64,000 nucleotides of DNA, from the NCBI GenBank assembly GCA_963700955.1, contig CAVOZH010000004.1, positions 784,668 through 848,667 of the forward strand, in the 5' to 3' direction. Of this stretch, positions 9,342 through 17,408 are shown one piece after another. Source of the stretch: Nocardioides_C sp963700955. GTDB lineage: Bacteria > Actinomycetota > Actinomycetes > Propionibacteriales > Nocardioidaceae. The position numbers were made by a program, and so were the translations under genes. Positions within the stretch are counted from its first letter, which is position 1; each line of letters starts with the position of its first letter. Below the pieces are notes generated by a model that saw nothing but the letters and a program-made list of their open reading frames with translations, had not been told where the DNA came from and did not search any database.

Positions 9342-10058
9342 TTGTCCATCGCTCTCGCGCAGGACGAAGGCGACGGCTTCACGCGCGCCCGCCGGAGCGG
9401 CACCGAGCCCACCAGCCCGTGCACTGGTCGGGATCACGGCAGCGAGTCGACGGACGAGGAGCTCGTCGCAGCCGCGCAGGCCGGCGACGAGCGGTCGCTC
9501 GAGACTCTGTTGCTCCGGTACCACGGCATCGCTCGGGCCAAGGCTCGTGCGTACTTCCTCGTCGGCGCCGAACGCGACGACACCGTCCAGGAAGGCATGA
9601 TCGGTCTCTGCAAAGCCGTCCGCGAGTTCAACCCGGAGTTCGAGACGAGCTTCCGCAGCTTCGCCGAGCTCTGCGTCGCCCGCCAGATCCTCACCGCGGT
9701 CAAGGCCGCCACCCGGCGCAAGCACGGCCCGCTCAACAACTACGTGTCCTTCCACCGCCCGTTGCTCTCCGACGAGAGTGGTGGCTGCACTCTTGGCGAG
9801 GTACTGCCCACACCTGCGCACACCGACCCGGCTGAGCAGGTCGTCTTCACCGAGCAGGTCCGTCACCTTCAGCAGCATGTCGACGCCGTCTTGTCCGATC
9901 TCGAGGCCGAGGTCCTGCGGCTTCACCTGGAGGGCAAGGGCTACCAGGAGATCGCCAGGACGCTGCGCAGACATACGAAGTCGGTCGACAACGCGCTGCA
10001 GCGCATCAAGCGCAAAGTCGATTCCTACGTCATGCAGTGGGACGCAGAGATCGCCTGA
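9342..10058 (+). CDS. RNA polymerase sigma factor, Spo0H/SigH-like
   Basis: The 238-residue protein has sigma-70 region 2 (DELVAAAQAGD, RAKARAYFLVGAERDD, VQEGMIGLCKAVREF, FAELCVARQILTAVK) and region 4 (VLRLHLEGKGYQEIARTL, SVDNALQRIKRKV). The match to the Bacillus Spo0H/SigH pattern is close, including RAKARAYFLVGA and the ATRRKHGPLN stretch. It starts at a TTG with GAGGAG seven bases upstream. The N-terminal 35 residues are variable. No anti-sigma gene is adjacent. It sits between two secreted-protein genes and may control them, but that is only inference. Confidence 0.88.
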   Translation: MSIALAQDEGDGFTRARRSGTEPTSPCTGRDHGSESTDEELVAAAQAGDERSLETLLLRYHGIARAKARAYFLVGAERDDTVQEGMIGLCKAVREFNPEFETSFRSFAELCVARQILTAVKAATRRKHGPLNNYVSFHRPLLSDESGGCTLGEVLPTPAHTDPAEQVVFTEQVRHLQQHVDAVLSDLEAEVLRLHLEGKGYQEIARTLRRHTKSVDNALQRIKRKVDSYVMQWDAEIA

Positions 10059-10153
10059 GTCCTGATCAACCCGCAGTTCTGCAGAACAGTGCAGCGCATG
10101 AATCTGCATGCCCTCATCCCTTCCGCTCGCATGAGCCCGGATGTCACGGTGCG

Positions 10154-10169
10154 GTGCGCAATAGCGCAC
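10154..10169. promoter_or_regulatory. Inverted repeat upstream of the M4 protease gene
   Basis: GTGCGC and GCGCAC are separated by AATA, forming a perfect 6-bp inverted repeat ending 23 bases before the protease start. It could be an operator or a hairpin in the leader. No regulator is assigned. Confidence 0.35.
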
Positions 10170-10192
10170 ATACCTTCTCGGAAAGGGCATCC

Positions 10193-11824
10193 ATGCGCAG
10201 AACAGCAGGATTGGCTGCAGCGGCGCTGACCGTCGCGAGTCTGGCCGCCGGCATCACCGCGGCCGGCGCCGCAACTCCCTCGGGCGGCCTCACCCGGCAG
10301 GCCGACGACGACGGGGACCTCGCACGCTCTGCCATCGTCGCCATCGAGGCTCACCCGGCCGTGGCGAAGGTCGGCCCGGGACAAGCCTTCGCGGTGACCG
10401 ACGCGCTCGTGGACCCCGACGGGAGCAGTCACGTCAGAGTCGACCGCACCTACCGCGGTCTTCCCGTGCTCGGTGGCGACCTCGTCGTTCACCGAGGTCC
10501 GGACGAGGCGTGGCAGGGCACCAGCCAGACCATCCGGACGACGCTCGCCCTGTCGGTGATCCCGGCAGTCGGGAAGGACGCGGCCAAGCGCAGCGCTCTC
10601 GCGCCGAGCACGGTGAACCGGCGCATCAGCGGCCAGAGCGTCGAGACGGCGCCTCAGCTCGTAGTCGACGCCCGCGGCGCCCGGCCTCGCCTTGCCTGGG
10701 AGGTGATCAGCGGCGGCACGCAGGCCGACGGGACCCCCAGCCGGCTCGCGACGTACGTCGACGCCCAGTCCGGCAAGGTGCTCGACGCGGAGCAGCAGGT
10801 GGAGACCGTCGACGGTCAGGGCCAGTCGCTGTACGGCGGCACCGTGCCTCTGCAGCTCACCCTTTCCAGCAGCACGTACTCCCTGAAGGACCCGACCCGC
10901 GGAAACACCTACACCTCGGACATGGGCAACAAGTCCGACTCGATGGTGTGCCAGCTGTTCGGCACCAGCTGCAGCAAAGGCACGCTCTTCACCAGCCCCG
11001 ACAACCTGTTCGGAAACGGCACGACGAGCAGCCGTGAGTCCGCGGCCGTCGATGCGCAGTACGGCACCAACGAGACCTGGGACTACTACAAGAACGTCCA
11101 CGGCAGGACCGGGATCGCCGGCAACGGCACCGGCTCGTACAACCGGGTGCACTACGGGTCGAACTACGTCAACGCCTTCTGGCAGGACAGCTGCTTCTGC
11201 ATGACGTACGGCGACGGTGACGCCACCAGCTACGGCCCCCTCACCTCGCTCGACGTCGCCGGGCACGAGATGTCGCACGGCGTGACCTCGAAGACCGCGG
11301 GCCTGACGTACTCGGGCGAGTCCGGCGGTCTCAACGAGTCCACCTCGGACATCTTCGGCACCATGGTCGAGTTCTACGCGGCGAACAGCAACGACGCCGG
11401 GGACTACCTCATCGGCGAGCAGTTCGACCTTGCCAAGCACTCAGGCTTCCGGCGGATGGACAACCCGTCCTCCGACGGCAAGTCCGTGAACTGCTGGTCC
11501 TCCAACGTGGGCAGCCTCGACGTGCACTACTCATCCGGCGTCGGGAACCACTTCTTCTACCTGCTCTCGGAGGGCTCGGGCGCCAAGACACTCAACGGCG
11601 TCTCGTACAGCTCTCCCACCTGCGACGGGTCGACCGTCACCGGCCTCGGTCACGACGCCGCAGCGAACATCTGGTACCGCGCGCTCACCGTCTACATGAC
11701 CTCGAGCACCGACTATCACGGTGCCCGGACCGCCACGCTGAGCGCGGCCAAGGACCTGTACGGCGCAGGCACCGCCCAGTACAACGCAGTCGCCGCAGCA
11801 TGGAGCGCGGTCGGCGTCGCCTGA
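10193..11824 (+). CDS. Secreted M4 family (thermolysin-like) metalloprotease
   Basis: This 543-residue precursor starts at the ATG at 10193 after GGAAAGG and has a signal peptide (RRTAGLAAAALTVASLAAG). An N-terminal FTP/PepSY-type propeptide (about residues 30-210) precedes the catalytic domain. The zinc site HEMSH (about 358-362) is followed by exactly 19 residues and a glutamate in GGLNESTSD, which is the HExxH-x19-E arrangement of thermolysin; GLGHDAAANIWYRAL near the end contributes the further family His. The ORF ends in GAGTAQYNAVAAAWSAVGV, as in other actinobacterial members, so it is complete. It should degrade extracellular protein. Confidence 0.93.
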   Translation: MRRTAGLAAAALTVASLAAGITAAGAATPSGGLTRQADDDGDLARSAIVAIEAHPAVAKVGPGQAFAVTDALVDPDGSSHVRVDRTYRGLPVLGGDLVVHRGPDEAWQGTSQTIRTTLALSVIPAVGKDAAKRSALAPSTVNRRISGQSVETAPQLVVDARGARPRLAWEVISGGTQADGTPSRLATYVDAQSGKVLDAEQQVETVDGQGQSLYGGTVPLQLTLSSSTYSLKDPTRGNTYTSDMGNKSDSMVCQLFGTSCSKGTLFTSPDNLFGNGTTSSRESAAVDAQYGTNETWDYYKNVHGRTGIAGNGTGSYNRVHYGSNYVNAFWQDSCFCMTYGDGDATSYGPLTSLDVAGHEMSHGVTSKTAGLTYSGESGGLNESTSDIFGTMVEFYAANSNDAGDYLIGEQFDLAKHSGFRRMDNPSSDGKSVNCWSSNVGSLDVHYSSGVGNHFFYLLSEGSGAKTLNGVSYSSPTCDGSTVTGLGHDAAANIWYRALTVYMTSSTDYHGARTATLSAAKDLYGAGTAQYNAVAAAWSAVGVA

Positions 11825-11847
11825 CCCGCGACAAGGTACGCACGACT

Positions 11848-11888
11848 CGCCGACCCGCCACGCCAGCTGCTGATGTGGCGGGTCGGCG
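11848..11888 (+). terminator. Strong hairpin terminator after the M4 protease gene
   Basis: A perfect 14-bp inverted repeat (CGCCGACCCGCCAC and its complement) with a 13-base loop begins 23 bases after the stop codon. There is no T-run, as is common for actinobacterial terminators. Confidence 0.7.
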
Positions 11889-11927
11889 CTGTTGACCTGG
11901 CGCCAGCGTCGCGGTCAGGAATACCTA

Positions 11928-11943
11928 TGTGATGCAGGTCACA
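11928..11943. promoter_or_regulatory. CRP/GlxR-type operator TGTGA-N6-TCACA
   Basis: The sequence TGTGATGCAGGTCACA matches the symmetric CRP-family consensus in both half sites and is 40 bases upstream of the lysyl oxidase gene. A cAMP-responsive CRP homologue is the likely binder; its gene is not in the window. Confidence 0.55.
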
Positions 11944-11946
11944 ACT

Positions 11947-11958
11947 AGAACATGTTCT
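11947..11958. promoter_or_regulatory. 12-bp perfect palindrome AGAACATGTTCT
   Basis: This palindrome lies three bases after the CRP-like site and 25 bases before the lysyl oxidase start. It could be a second operator or part of the leader. The binder is unknown. Confidence 0.4.
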
Positions 11959-11983
11959 CAGTCCCACCTACTACCGTCGACCA

Positions 11984-13426
11984 ATGCGGACATCTAGTAC
12001 GAAGCTGCTCCTCGTCACCGGAGCCGCTCTGGCGGTCGTCGCGGGCGTGATGCCTGTCGCGCTGGCGCAGAGCGTGCGCCCCATCACGCTTGGAAGCCCT
12101 CGGGCGACCGGCTCCTGGACGGGAAGCGTGACGGCCGGCGTCACGCCCGACCCCTCGGCATGCACGCCGAACACCTGCGACAACATCCCGATCGACGTAC
12201 GACTTGGCCGGCGAGCAGCGCAACCGGGCAGGGCGATGCTCGTCGCGATCGACTGGTCGAAGAACAAATGGCTCGAGCCCGGCTACGACCTCAACCTGTA
12301 CGTCTACGGCCCTGACGGGCACCTCGCCGGGCAGTCGGACAGCCTCGTCGACTCCCACGCCGAGGCGGTGTGGGTGCAGCACCCCGTCAACGGCCGGTAC
12401 GTCGCCAAGGTGGTGCCGCACAACGTCGCCGACAAGCAGCCGTTGAGGTACCGCGGCTTCGTGAACCTCGCCCGGGGCCGAACCTTCAAGACGAGCGCCA
12501 CCGCGCTCGGCCGGCCGCAGTCCCTCACCTACGTCGGTTCCGTTCCCCCGAGACCACGCAGGTCGATGCTCCCGGACCTCGTGCCGGGAAGGCCCGGCAA
12601 CTTCCACATCGCCACCGGGCTGGCCGCGTCCTTCTACGTCGGCGCCTACCACGGCGTCGAGCATCAACCCAGCTGCTACCCCCAGGAGATGGCCGGCATC
12701 GACGAGGACCACCCCTCGCCGAGCGACCCGCGCCCGACGAGGTGCCTGCGCTTCGACAGTCAGCTGATCAATCTCGGAGACGGGCCCTACGAGATCAGGG
12801 TCTACCCGGACGACGAGGACCCTCACGCGTACCAGGCCATCTACGACACTGCCGGCCGCTACACCGAGCGACCAGTGGGTCAGTCCTACTTCTCCAACGC
12901 ACACGGACACTTTCACTACACGGGCTTCGAGGACACCGGGCTGTACACCATCCGGCGCAACGGCATGCCCGGACTGATGGTCAGCAGGCTGCAGGACAAG
13001 GGCCGCTGCGCCACCGACACCGGCAACCCCCTGTTCGGTCGCGCCGGCAACGGGCCGCCGCGCTACCAGTTCCCACGCACGTGCGACACGAACGACAACT
13101 CCGACCCACGCGACCCTGTGCACCCTGGATCGCGCTACTTCCGCAACGGCGTCTCGCCCGGATGGGACGACACCTACTCCTGGTGGATCCTCGACCAGTA
13201 CATCGACATCAGCCACGTGCCCGACGGGCGCTACCTGGTCGTCTACCGGGTGAACACGCGGGGCCACATCCGTGAGACGACCTCCGCAGACAACGTCGCG
13301 GTGACATGCGTCGCCTTCCACGACACCACCGTGCGCACCTGCCACCTGCCGAAGGCGGCGGCCCGGCTCGGCAGGAAGTCTGCGCTGGCGCTCCGAAGCC
13401 ACGCCCGGCTCGGACACCGGAGCTGA
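11984..13426 (+). CDS. Secreted lysyl oxidase family protein
   Basis: The 480-residue protein has a signal peptide (STKLLLVTGAALAVVAGVMPVALA) and an N-terminal beta-rich region (about 40-190, with LNLYVYGPDG). A C-terminal lysyl oxidase domain follows: NAHGHFHYTGFEDTGLY at about 305-321 supplies the three copper-ligand histidines as HxHxH, and SPGWDDTYSWWILDQYIDIS with VPDGRYLVVYRVN is the family core. The family oxidises peptidyl lysine or amines using copper and a lysine-tyrosylquinone cofactor; bacterial substrates are mostly unknown. Monocistronic, with a CRP-like site upstream. Confidence 0.85.
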   Translation: MRTSSTKLLLVTGAALAVVAGVMPVALAQSVRPITLGSPRATGSWTGSVTAGVTPDPSACTPNTCDNIPIDVRLGRRAAQPGRAMLVAIDWSKNKWLEPGYDLNLYVYGPDGHLAGQSDSLVDSHAEAVWVQHPVNGRYVAKVVPHNVADKQPLRYRGFVNLARGRTFKTSATALGRPQSLTYVGSVPPRPRRSMLPDLVPGRPGNFHIATGLAASFYVGAYHGVEHQPSCYPQEMAGIDEDHPSPSDPRPTRCLRFDSQLINLGDGPYEIRVYPDDEDPHAYQAIYDTAGRYTERPVGQSYFSNAHGHFHYTGFEDTGLYTIRRNGMPGLMVSRLQDKGRCATDTGNPLFGRAGNGPPRYQFPRTCDTNDNSDPRDPVHPGSRYFRNGVSPGWDDTYSWWILDQYIDISHVPDGRYLVVYRVNTRGHIRETTSADNVAVTCVAFHDTTVRTCHLPKAAARLGRKSALALRSHARLGHRS

Positions 13427-13699
13427 GCCTCGACCGACCGATATCCGGGGAGGCAGCGGGCTGCGTCGAGCTTCCCGCTGCTCCCCTGTCAAGTGGCTGG
13501 GGCGGGGAGCCGATAACGAGGTGAGTCCTGTCCCCTGCTGTTGGTCAGGACCAGAGACCCCCCGCACGTGACTCAGGTCCCTCGACGGCGGGACACCGGA
13601 GGGCGCAGGCTCGAAGGGTCAGGCGAGGAATGCCGCAGGCAGCGGACCTCCGGGACGCGTGAGCACACCGGTGCGGAGGTTTCGCGGGTTGGAGTAGTC

Positions 13700-14059
13700 A
13701 TGATCGTTGTCGGGATGTTGGCCGTCGGCCTCCTCGCGGTCGGGGTGGTCCTCATGCTGGCGCTGCGTCGGTGGACGCTTGACGATGTCCGGACCGAGGC
13801 CCGGCTCCATCAGCCGGGAGCGCACAGGCTGGTGTACGCCGTACCCGGGGGGCAGGACCCCGCCGTCCTGCTGGCAGCCCTGGCCCACGCCGGCTTCACC
13901 TCCGTGACGGACATGGAGGGCGGCACAGAGCGGCTGCTCGTCGCGTGCGAGGAGCACGACCGGGCGCAGGTTCGGAGCATCATCGAGCACGTCGATCGTG
14001 GTGGCCTCGACGGACCCGAGATGCACATCGGGCACGTGAGCTTCGAAGACGAGCGCTGA
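13700..14059 (+). CDS. Small membrane-anchored protein of unknown function
   Basis: The start is the ATG at 13700 with GGAG seven bases upstream. The 119-residue product has one N-terminal transmembrane helix (VGMLAVGLLAVGVVLMLAL) and a soluble alpha/beta tail (HRLVYAVPGGQDPAVLLAALAHAGF, RLLVACEEHDRAQVRSIIEHV) that looks like a small ferredoxin-like fold facing the cytoplasm. I do not recognise a named family. It converges on the flavohemoprotein gene across a terminator. Confidence 0.65.
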   Translation: MIVVGMLAVGLLAVGVVLMLALRRWTLDDVRTEARLHQPGAHRLVYAVPGGQDPAVLLAALAHAGFTSVTDMEGGTERLLVACEEHDRAQVRSIIEHVDRGGLDGPEMHIGHVSFEDER

Positions 14060-14109
14060 GACCTCCCTGCCCAGGTCCCGGACCCGAGAGGGCGCAGGTG
14101 TAACTGACC

Positions 14110-14143
14110 GGGCACCCCGAACCTCATGAGGTTCGAGGTGCCC
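14110..14143. terminator. Bidirectional hairpin terminator
   Basis: The inverted repeat GGGCACC-CGAACCTC with a central CATG pairs over 17 bases with one C-A mismatch. It sits between two convergent genes, so it can serve both. Confidence 0.7.
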
Positions 14144-14146
14144 CGC

Positions 14147-14162
14147 GACGTCTCGAGACGTC
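14147..14162. repeat. Perfect 16-bp palindrome GACGTCTCGAGACGTC
   Basis: This palindrome directly follows the terminator hairpin and ends 22 bases before the stop of the flavohemoprotein gene. It may be a second terminator arm or a binding site. Confidence 0.4.
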
Positions 14163-14184
14163 AGGTCCCGCAGTGTGGGGCTCG

Positions 14185-15396
14185 CTAGCCCAACGAGCTG
14201 CCGGCGAACATGTCCGGCCCGAAGACCTCGTAGCGGATCCGTGTCGACGGCAGTCCGCGACGTATCAGCTCTGACCGGGCGTCGCGCATGAACGGCAGGG
14301 GCCCACACATGAACACGTCGGCATCGGAGGGCACCTCCACGTGCGCCAGATCCATCAGGCCGCTCCTCGCTCCGCGTTCTTCGCCGATCGCGTCGACGAG
14401 CTCGTACCAGGTGTGGGTCTCTGCCTGACCCAGACTCGACACGGACGCCGATACGGCCTCGAAGAGCGGGTGGCTGTCGGCGGCCCTGTCGGCATGTGCC
14501 ACCGTCACCCGGCGGCTCACGCCACGAGCGGACAGGTCATCGAGGATCGCCGCCACCGGGGTGATCCCCACACCCGCGCTGATGAGGACCAGCGGGTTCT
14601 CGCCCTCGTCGAGGACCAGGTCACCGGCCGGCGGACCGACCTCGAGCACGTCCCCGACCGAGACGTGCTCGTGGAGGTACGTCGACACCACACCGTCCGG
14701 AGCGCCGTCCTTGCCTCGGACTCGGCGGACCGTGACCTGCAGCGAGTTCTCACGAGCGCCCGTCGAAACGGTGTACTGCCTCGGCTGCCGCGACCCGTCG
14801 GGCAGGTCCACGGCAAGGGACACATACTGCCCGGGAAGGTGTGGGGGCACAGGCGCACCGTCCCGCGGGCGCAGGACGAGCGTGACGGTGTCGACTGCGT
14901 CGTCCAGGCGCTCGATCACGTCGTACTCACGCCAAGGGGCCGCGGGGTCTACTCCGCCGAGCGTGTAGAGCCGCGCCTCCTCGGCGATCAGCTGCACGGA
15001 GAAGAGCCAGTACACCTCGTCCCAGGCCCGGGCGACCTCCGGTGTCACCGCCTCGCCGAGCACCTCCGCGACGGCCTTCATCAGGTGATGACCGACGATC
15101 GTGTACTGCTCTGGGCGGATCCCCAGCGACACGTGCTTGTGAGCAATGCGCTGCATCACAGGGCTGAAGGAAGGGGCGTCAGGGGTGACCAGCTGGGTCG
15201 CATAGGCGACGACGGCTGACGCCAGTGCCTGACGCTGCTCGCCGTTCGCCTGGTTGCCCTGGTTGAACAGGTTCAGTAGCTCCGGGTGCGATTTGAACAT
15301 CGACGGGTAGAACCGTGACGTGATCTCCACGGCGTGTTCGGCGACCACAGCAGCGGTCGCTTTGACCACGGCCTCCGACTCAGGTGAAAGCAGCAA
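14185..15396 (-). CDS. hmp: Flavohemoprotein, nitric oxide dioxygenase
   Basis: The 403-residue protein has an N-terminal globin domain (ITSRFYPSMFKSHPELL; proximal histidine in IAHKHVSLGI, about residue 88), then a ferredoxin-reductase FAD domain (RQYTVSTG) and an NAD domain (LISAGVGITPV, MCGPLPFM). This matches the full length of Hmp, which converts NO plus O2 to nitrate with NADH. The start is a TTG at 15396 with GAGGGAG upstream; TTG gives the family N-terminus LLSPESEAVVKATAAVV. It stands alone, as is usual for NO-stress detoxification genes. Confidence 0.95.
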   Translation of the reverse strand: MLLSPESEAVVKATAAVVAEHAVEITSRFYPSMFKSHPELLNLFNQGNQANGEQRQALASAVVAYATQLVTPDAPSFSPVMQRIAHKHVSLGIRPEQYTIVGHHLMKAVAEVLGEAVTPEVARAWDEVYWLFSVQLIAEEARLYTLGGVDPAAPWREYDVIERLDDAVDTVTLVLRPRDGAPVPPHLPGQYVSLAVDLPDGSRQPRQYTVSTGARENSLQVTVRRVRGKDGAPDGVVSTYLHEHVSVGDVLEVGPPAGDLVLDEGENPLVLISAGVGITPVAAILDDLSARGVSRRVTVAHADRAADSHPLFEAVSASVSSLGQAETHTWYELVDAIGEERGARSGLMDLAHVEVPSDADVFMCGPLPFMRDARSELIRRGLPSTRIRYEVFGPDMFAGSSLG

Positions 15397-15423
15397 GGTG
15401 GGGCTCCCTCGGTTGAAAAGTAT

Positions 15424-15442
15424 GTCGCCACCCTCTGGCGAC
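15424..15442. promoter_or_regulatory. Inverted repeat upstream of hmp
   Basis: GTCGCCA and TGGCGAC are separated by five bases and lie 28 bases before the hmp start. It may be an operator for an NO-responsive regulator or a leader hairpin; it does not match the NsrR consensus that I know. Confidence 0.35.
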
Positions 15443-15655
15443 CCAGGGAGTGTATGTAAAGACGTGTTCTATGAGAATCCTGGGTAAAACGGGACGTTTG
15501 CCTCTGCACCGTGAGCGTCGAATGCGCGGCGAACCGCCCGGTCTTGACGTCGCGAGTGCTTCGTGACGTGGCATCAGGCTGCACCCAGGGGAGTTGCATG
15601 CTCGGCCGCCTTCCGGACTGGCTCACCGGGCCCGACGATCGATAAGGTGCGCCGC

Positions 15656-15895
15656 ATGACGGAGGGTGCTTGGAGCGGTGGAATCGTCAGTGAGTCGGAC
15701 CCGCGGTTCGTCCAGTTCGTCCGCGAGGCAGCCTCGGCCGCCTACTCGAGGGCCTTGAGGCAGCCAACGCACGAGGTGTACGTCGTGCTCGCCTCTGAGC
15801 TCAAGCAGCGCGGCATCTACCCGGACCCCGAGGCGGTCCTGCAGGCCTCGAAGCTGATCAGTCGTGGGGAGAAGCCTGCGGTGTTGCGAGGATAG
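15656..15895 (+). CDS. Small protein of unknown function
   Basis: The 79-residue reading frame (start ATG at 15656, AAGGTG nine bases upstream) encodes a helical, acidic-basic protein: FVQFVREAASAAYSRALR, then HEVYVVLASELKQRGIYPDPEAVLQASKLISRG. Composition and codon use are those of a real actinobacterial gene. No family is recognised. It converges with the aldo/keto reductase gene. Confidence 0.55.
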   Translation: MTEGAWSGGIVSESDPRFVQFVREAASAAYSRALRQPTHEVYVVLASELKQRGIYPDPEAVLQASKLISRGEKPAVLRG

Positions 15896-15915
15896 GCATG
15901 CGATTCACGGTGCGG

Positions 15916-16812
15916 TCATTCAAGGCTGGCCAGCTCGTCGGCGGACAAGTAGAGCTCGCCAGCCGCGACGTTCTCCGTCAGGTGATCCGGGTCGCCCGTA
16001 CCCGGGATGGCCAGCACGTGCGGCCCGCGGCTCAGCGTCCAGGCGATACGGACCTGCGCGGGTGTCGCCCCGTGCCTGCGGGCGATGGCCAGCACCGGGT
16101 CGTGGTGGGCGACACCTCCAGCTTCACGCCGGGCGCCGGCGAGCGCGAAGAACGGTACGAACGCGAGGCCCTGCTCACCGCAGATCCGCAGCAACTCGTC
16201 GTTGTTGCGCCCGAAGTCGACGCCGTACCTGTTCTGGACGCAAACCACCGGCGCGATCTCTTGAGCCTGCGCGAGGTGGTCCGGCCGGACGTTGGACAGG
16301 CCCAGGTGCCGAATCAGCCCTGCCTCTCGCAGCTCGGCCAGCGCACCGAAGTGGTCGACCACCGAGTCCAGGCCGAACTGGCGCAGGTTCACCACGTCCA
16401 GATGCTCCCGACCGAGGCTGCGCAGGTCCTCCTCGACCAGTCCACGAAGCTGCTCCGGACGGGCCATCCCCTCATTGGTCGGCCCGACCTTGGTGGCGAT
16501 GACCAGGTCGTCGGAGTACGGCGCCAGCGCCTCTCTGATCAGCTGGTTGGCCCCGTTCAGCGCAGTGAAGTCATGCACCGTCTGCTCGGCTCGCGCGAAC
16601 GTCGGGTAGAACGCGGCCGTGTCGACATGGTTCACGCCGAGCTCGACGGCACGCCGCAGCAGGGCGACGACCCGGTCCCGGTCGACCGAGCTGGCCAGAT
16701 CGAAGCCGCCGCTGCCCGCGAGGCGCTTGGCTCCGAATCCGATTCGGTTCACGGGCAGATCGCCGAGGCTCCACGTACCCGCTGCGGCGGCGTTGATCTC
16801 ATTGGTAGGCAC
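15916..16812 (-). CDS. Aldo/keto reductase family oxidoreductase
   Basis: The start is placed at the GTG at 16812 (VPTNEINAAAAGTWSLGD). The 298-residue TIM-barrel protein has RIGFGAKRLAG, the active-site VDTAAFYPT (Asp and Tyr of the tetrad), IATKVG (Lys) and a C-terminal NADPH-binding AIPGTGDPDHLTENVAA. The usual catalytic His after strand 4 is replaced in LDVVNLRQFG, as I believe happens in some members of this subgroup. It reduces an aldehyde or ketone with NADPH; the substrate is unknown. Confidence 0.85.
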   Translation of the reverse strand: MPTNEINAAAAGTWSLGDLPVNRIGFGAKRLAGSGGFDLASSVDRDRVVALLRRAVELGVNHVDTAAFYPTFARAEQTVHDFTALNGANQLIREALAPYSDDLVIATKVGPTNEGMARPEQLRGLVEEDLRSLGREHLDVVNLRQFGLDSVVDHFGALAELREAGLIRHLGLSNVRPDHLAQAQEIAPVVCVQNRYGVDFGRNNDELLRICGEQGLAFVPFFALAGARREAGGVAHHDPVLAIARRHGATPAQVRIAWTLSRGPHVLAIPGTGDPDHLTENVAAGELYLSADELASLE

Positions 16813-16955
16813 CGGGCGAACGTACCAACCTGCTGACCGCGCACCCGGGCGAAACACCGGCTGCCTTCTGGATCATGGCGCCCCCGAAACCGTGCTCGTT
16901 CGACGCCACCTCGCGACGCGCTCCATGTCGACGTTCGAACCGTGGAGTCCTCTGC

Positions 16956-17408
16956 CTAGGCCAACTCGAGGGACAGTCGCCGAATCGACCGCAGTATGTG
17001 ATTGGTGGCCACGACATGAGCGCGCGTGCCGATGACCAATGCGCGGTAAACACGCCCGGTGACGCCGGGGAACGCTGCGTAGGTCAGGGCGTGCAACCGT
17101 GTGTCCCCGTTGCCCGCTTCGGTGACCTCGAACGAGAGCAAGTACCGAGAAAACCGATGGCGGCCGACCAGCGTCAGGCGTTCGCCCGGCGTTCTCTCGG
17201 AGATTTCGAAGCCAGCGGCCGGCTCGGTGCCGAGCACCCTTGCAAGCGGACTGCCTTCGGTGATTCGCAAAGACGAAACCGCATACCGCTGCAGCGCGGT
17301 CCACACCAGGTCGCGCGACGCGGCGATCCGGATCGTGTGCTCGTCGACGAACGGCAGCTCACCGTCCTCGTGCTCGTCGTTGGCGAAGCCGTTGGTGGTG
17401 GGGTCCAC
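16956..17408 (-). CDS. SRPBCC (START-like) family protein
   Basis: The 150-residue protein starts at a GTG and has the opening VDEHTIRIAASRDLVWTALQRYA, strand pairs LVGRHRFSRYLLSFEV and TRLHALTYAAFPGVTGRVYRALVIGTRAH, a pattern typical of actinobacterial DUF2867-like/SRPBCC proteins that bind hydrophobic ligands. The function is unknown. It lies in the same direction as the aldo/keto reductase, 143 bases upstream of it. Confidence 0.65.
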   Translation of the reverse strand: MDPTTNGFANDEHEDGELPFVDEHTIRIAASRDLVWTALQRYAVSSLRITEGSPLARVLGTEPAAGFEISERTPGERLTLVGRHRFSRYLLSFEVTEAGNGDTRLHALTYAAFPGVTGRVYRALVIGTRAHVVATNHILRSIRRLSLELA

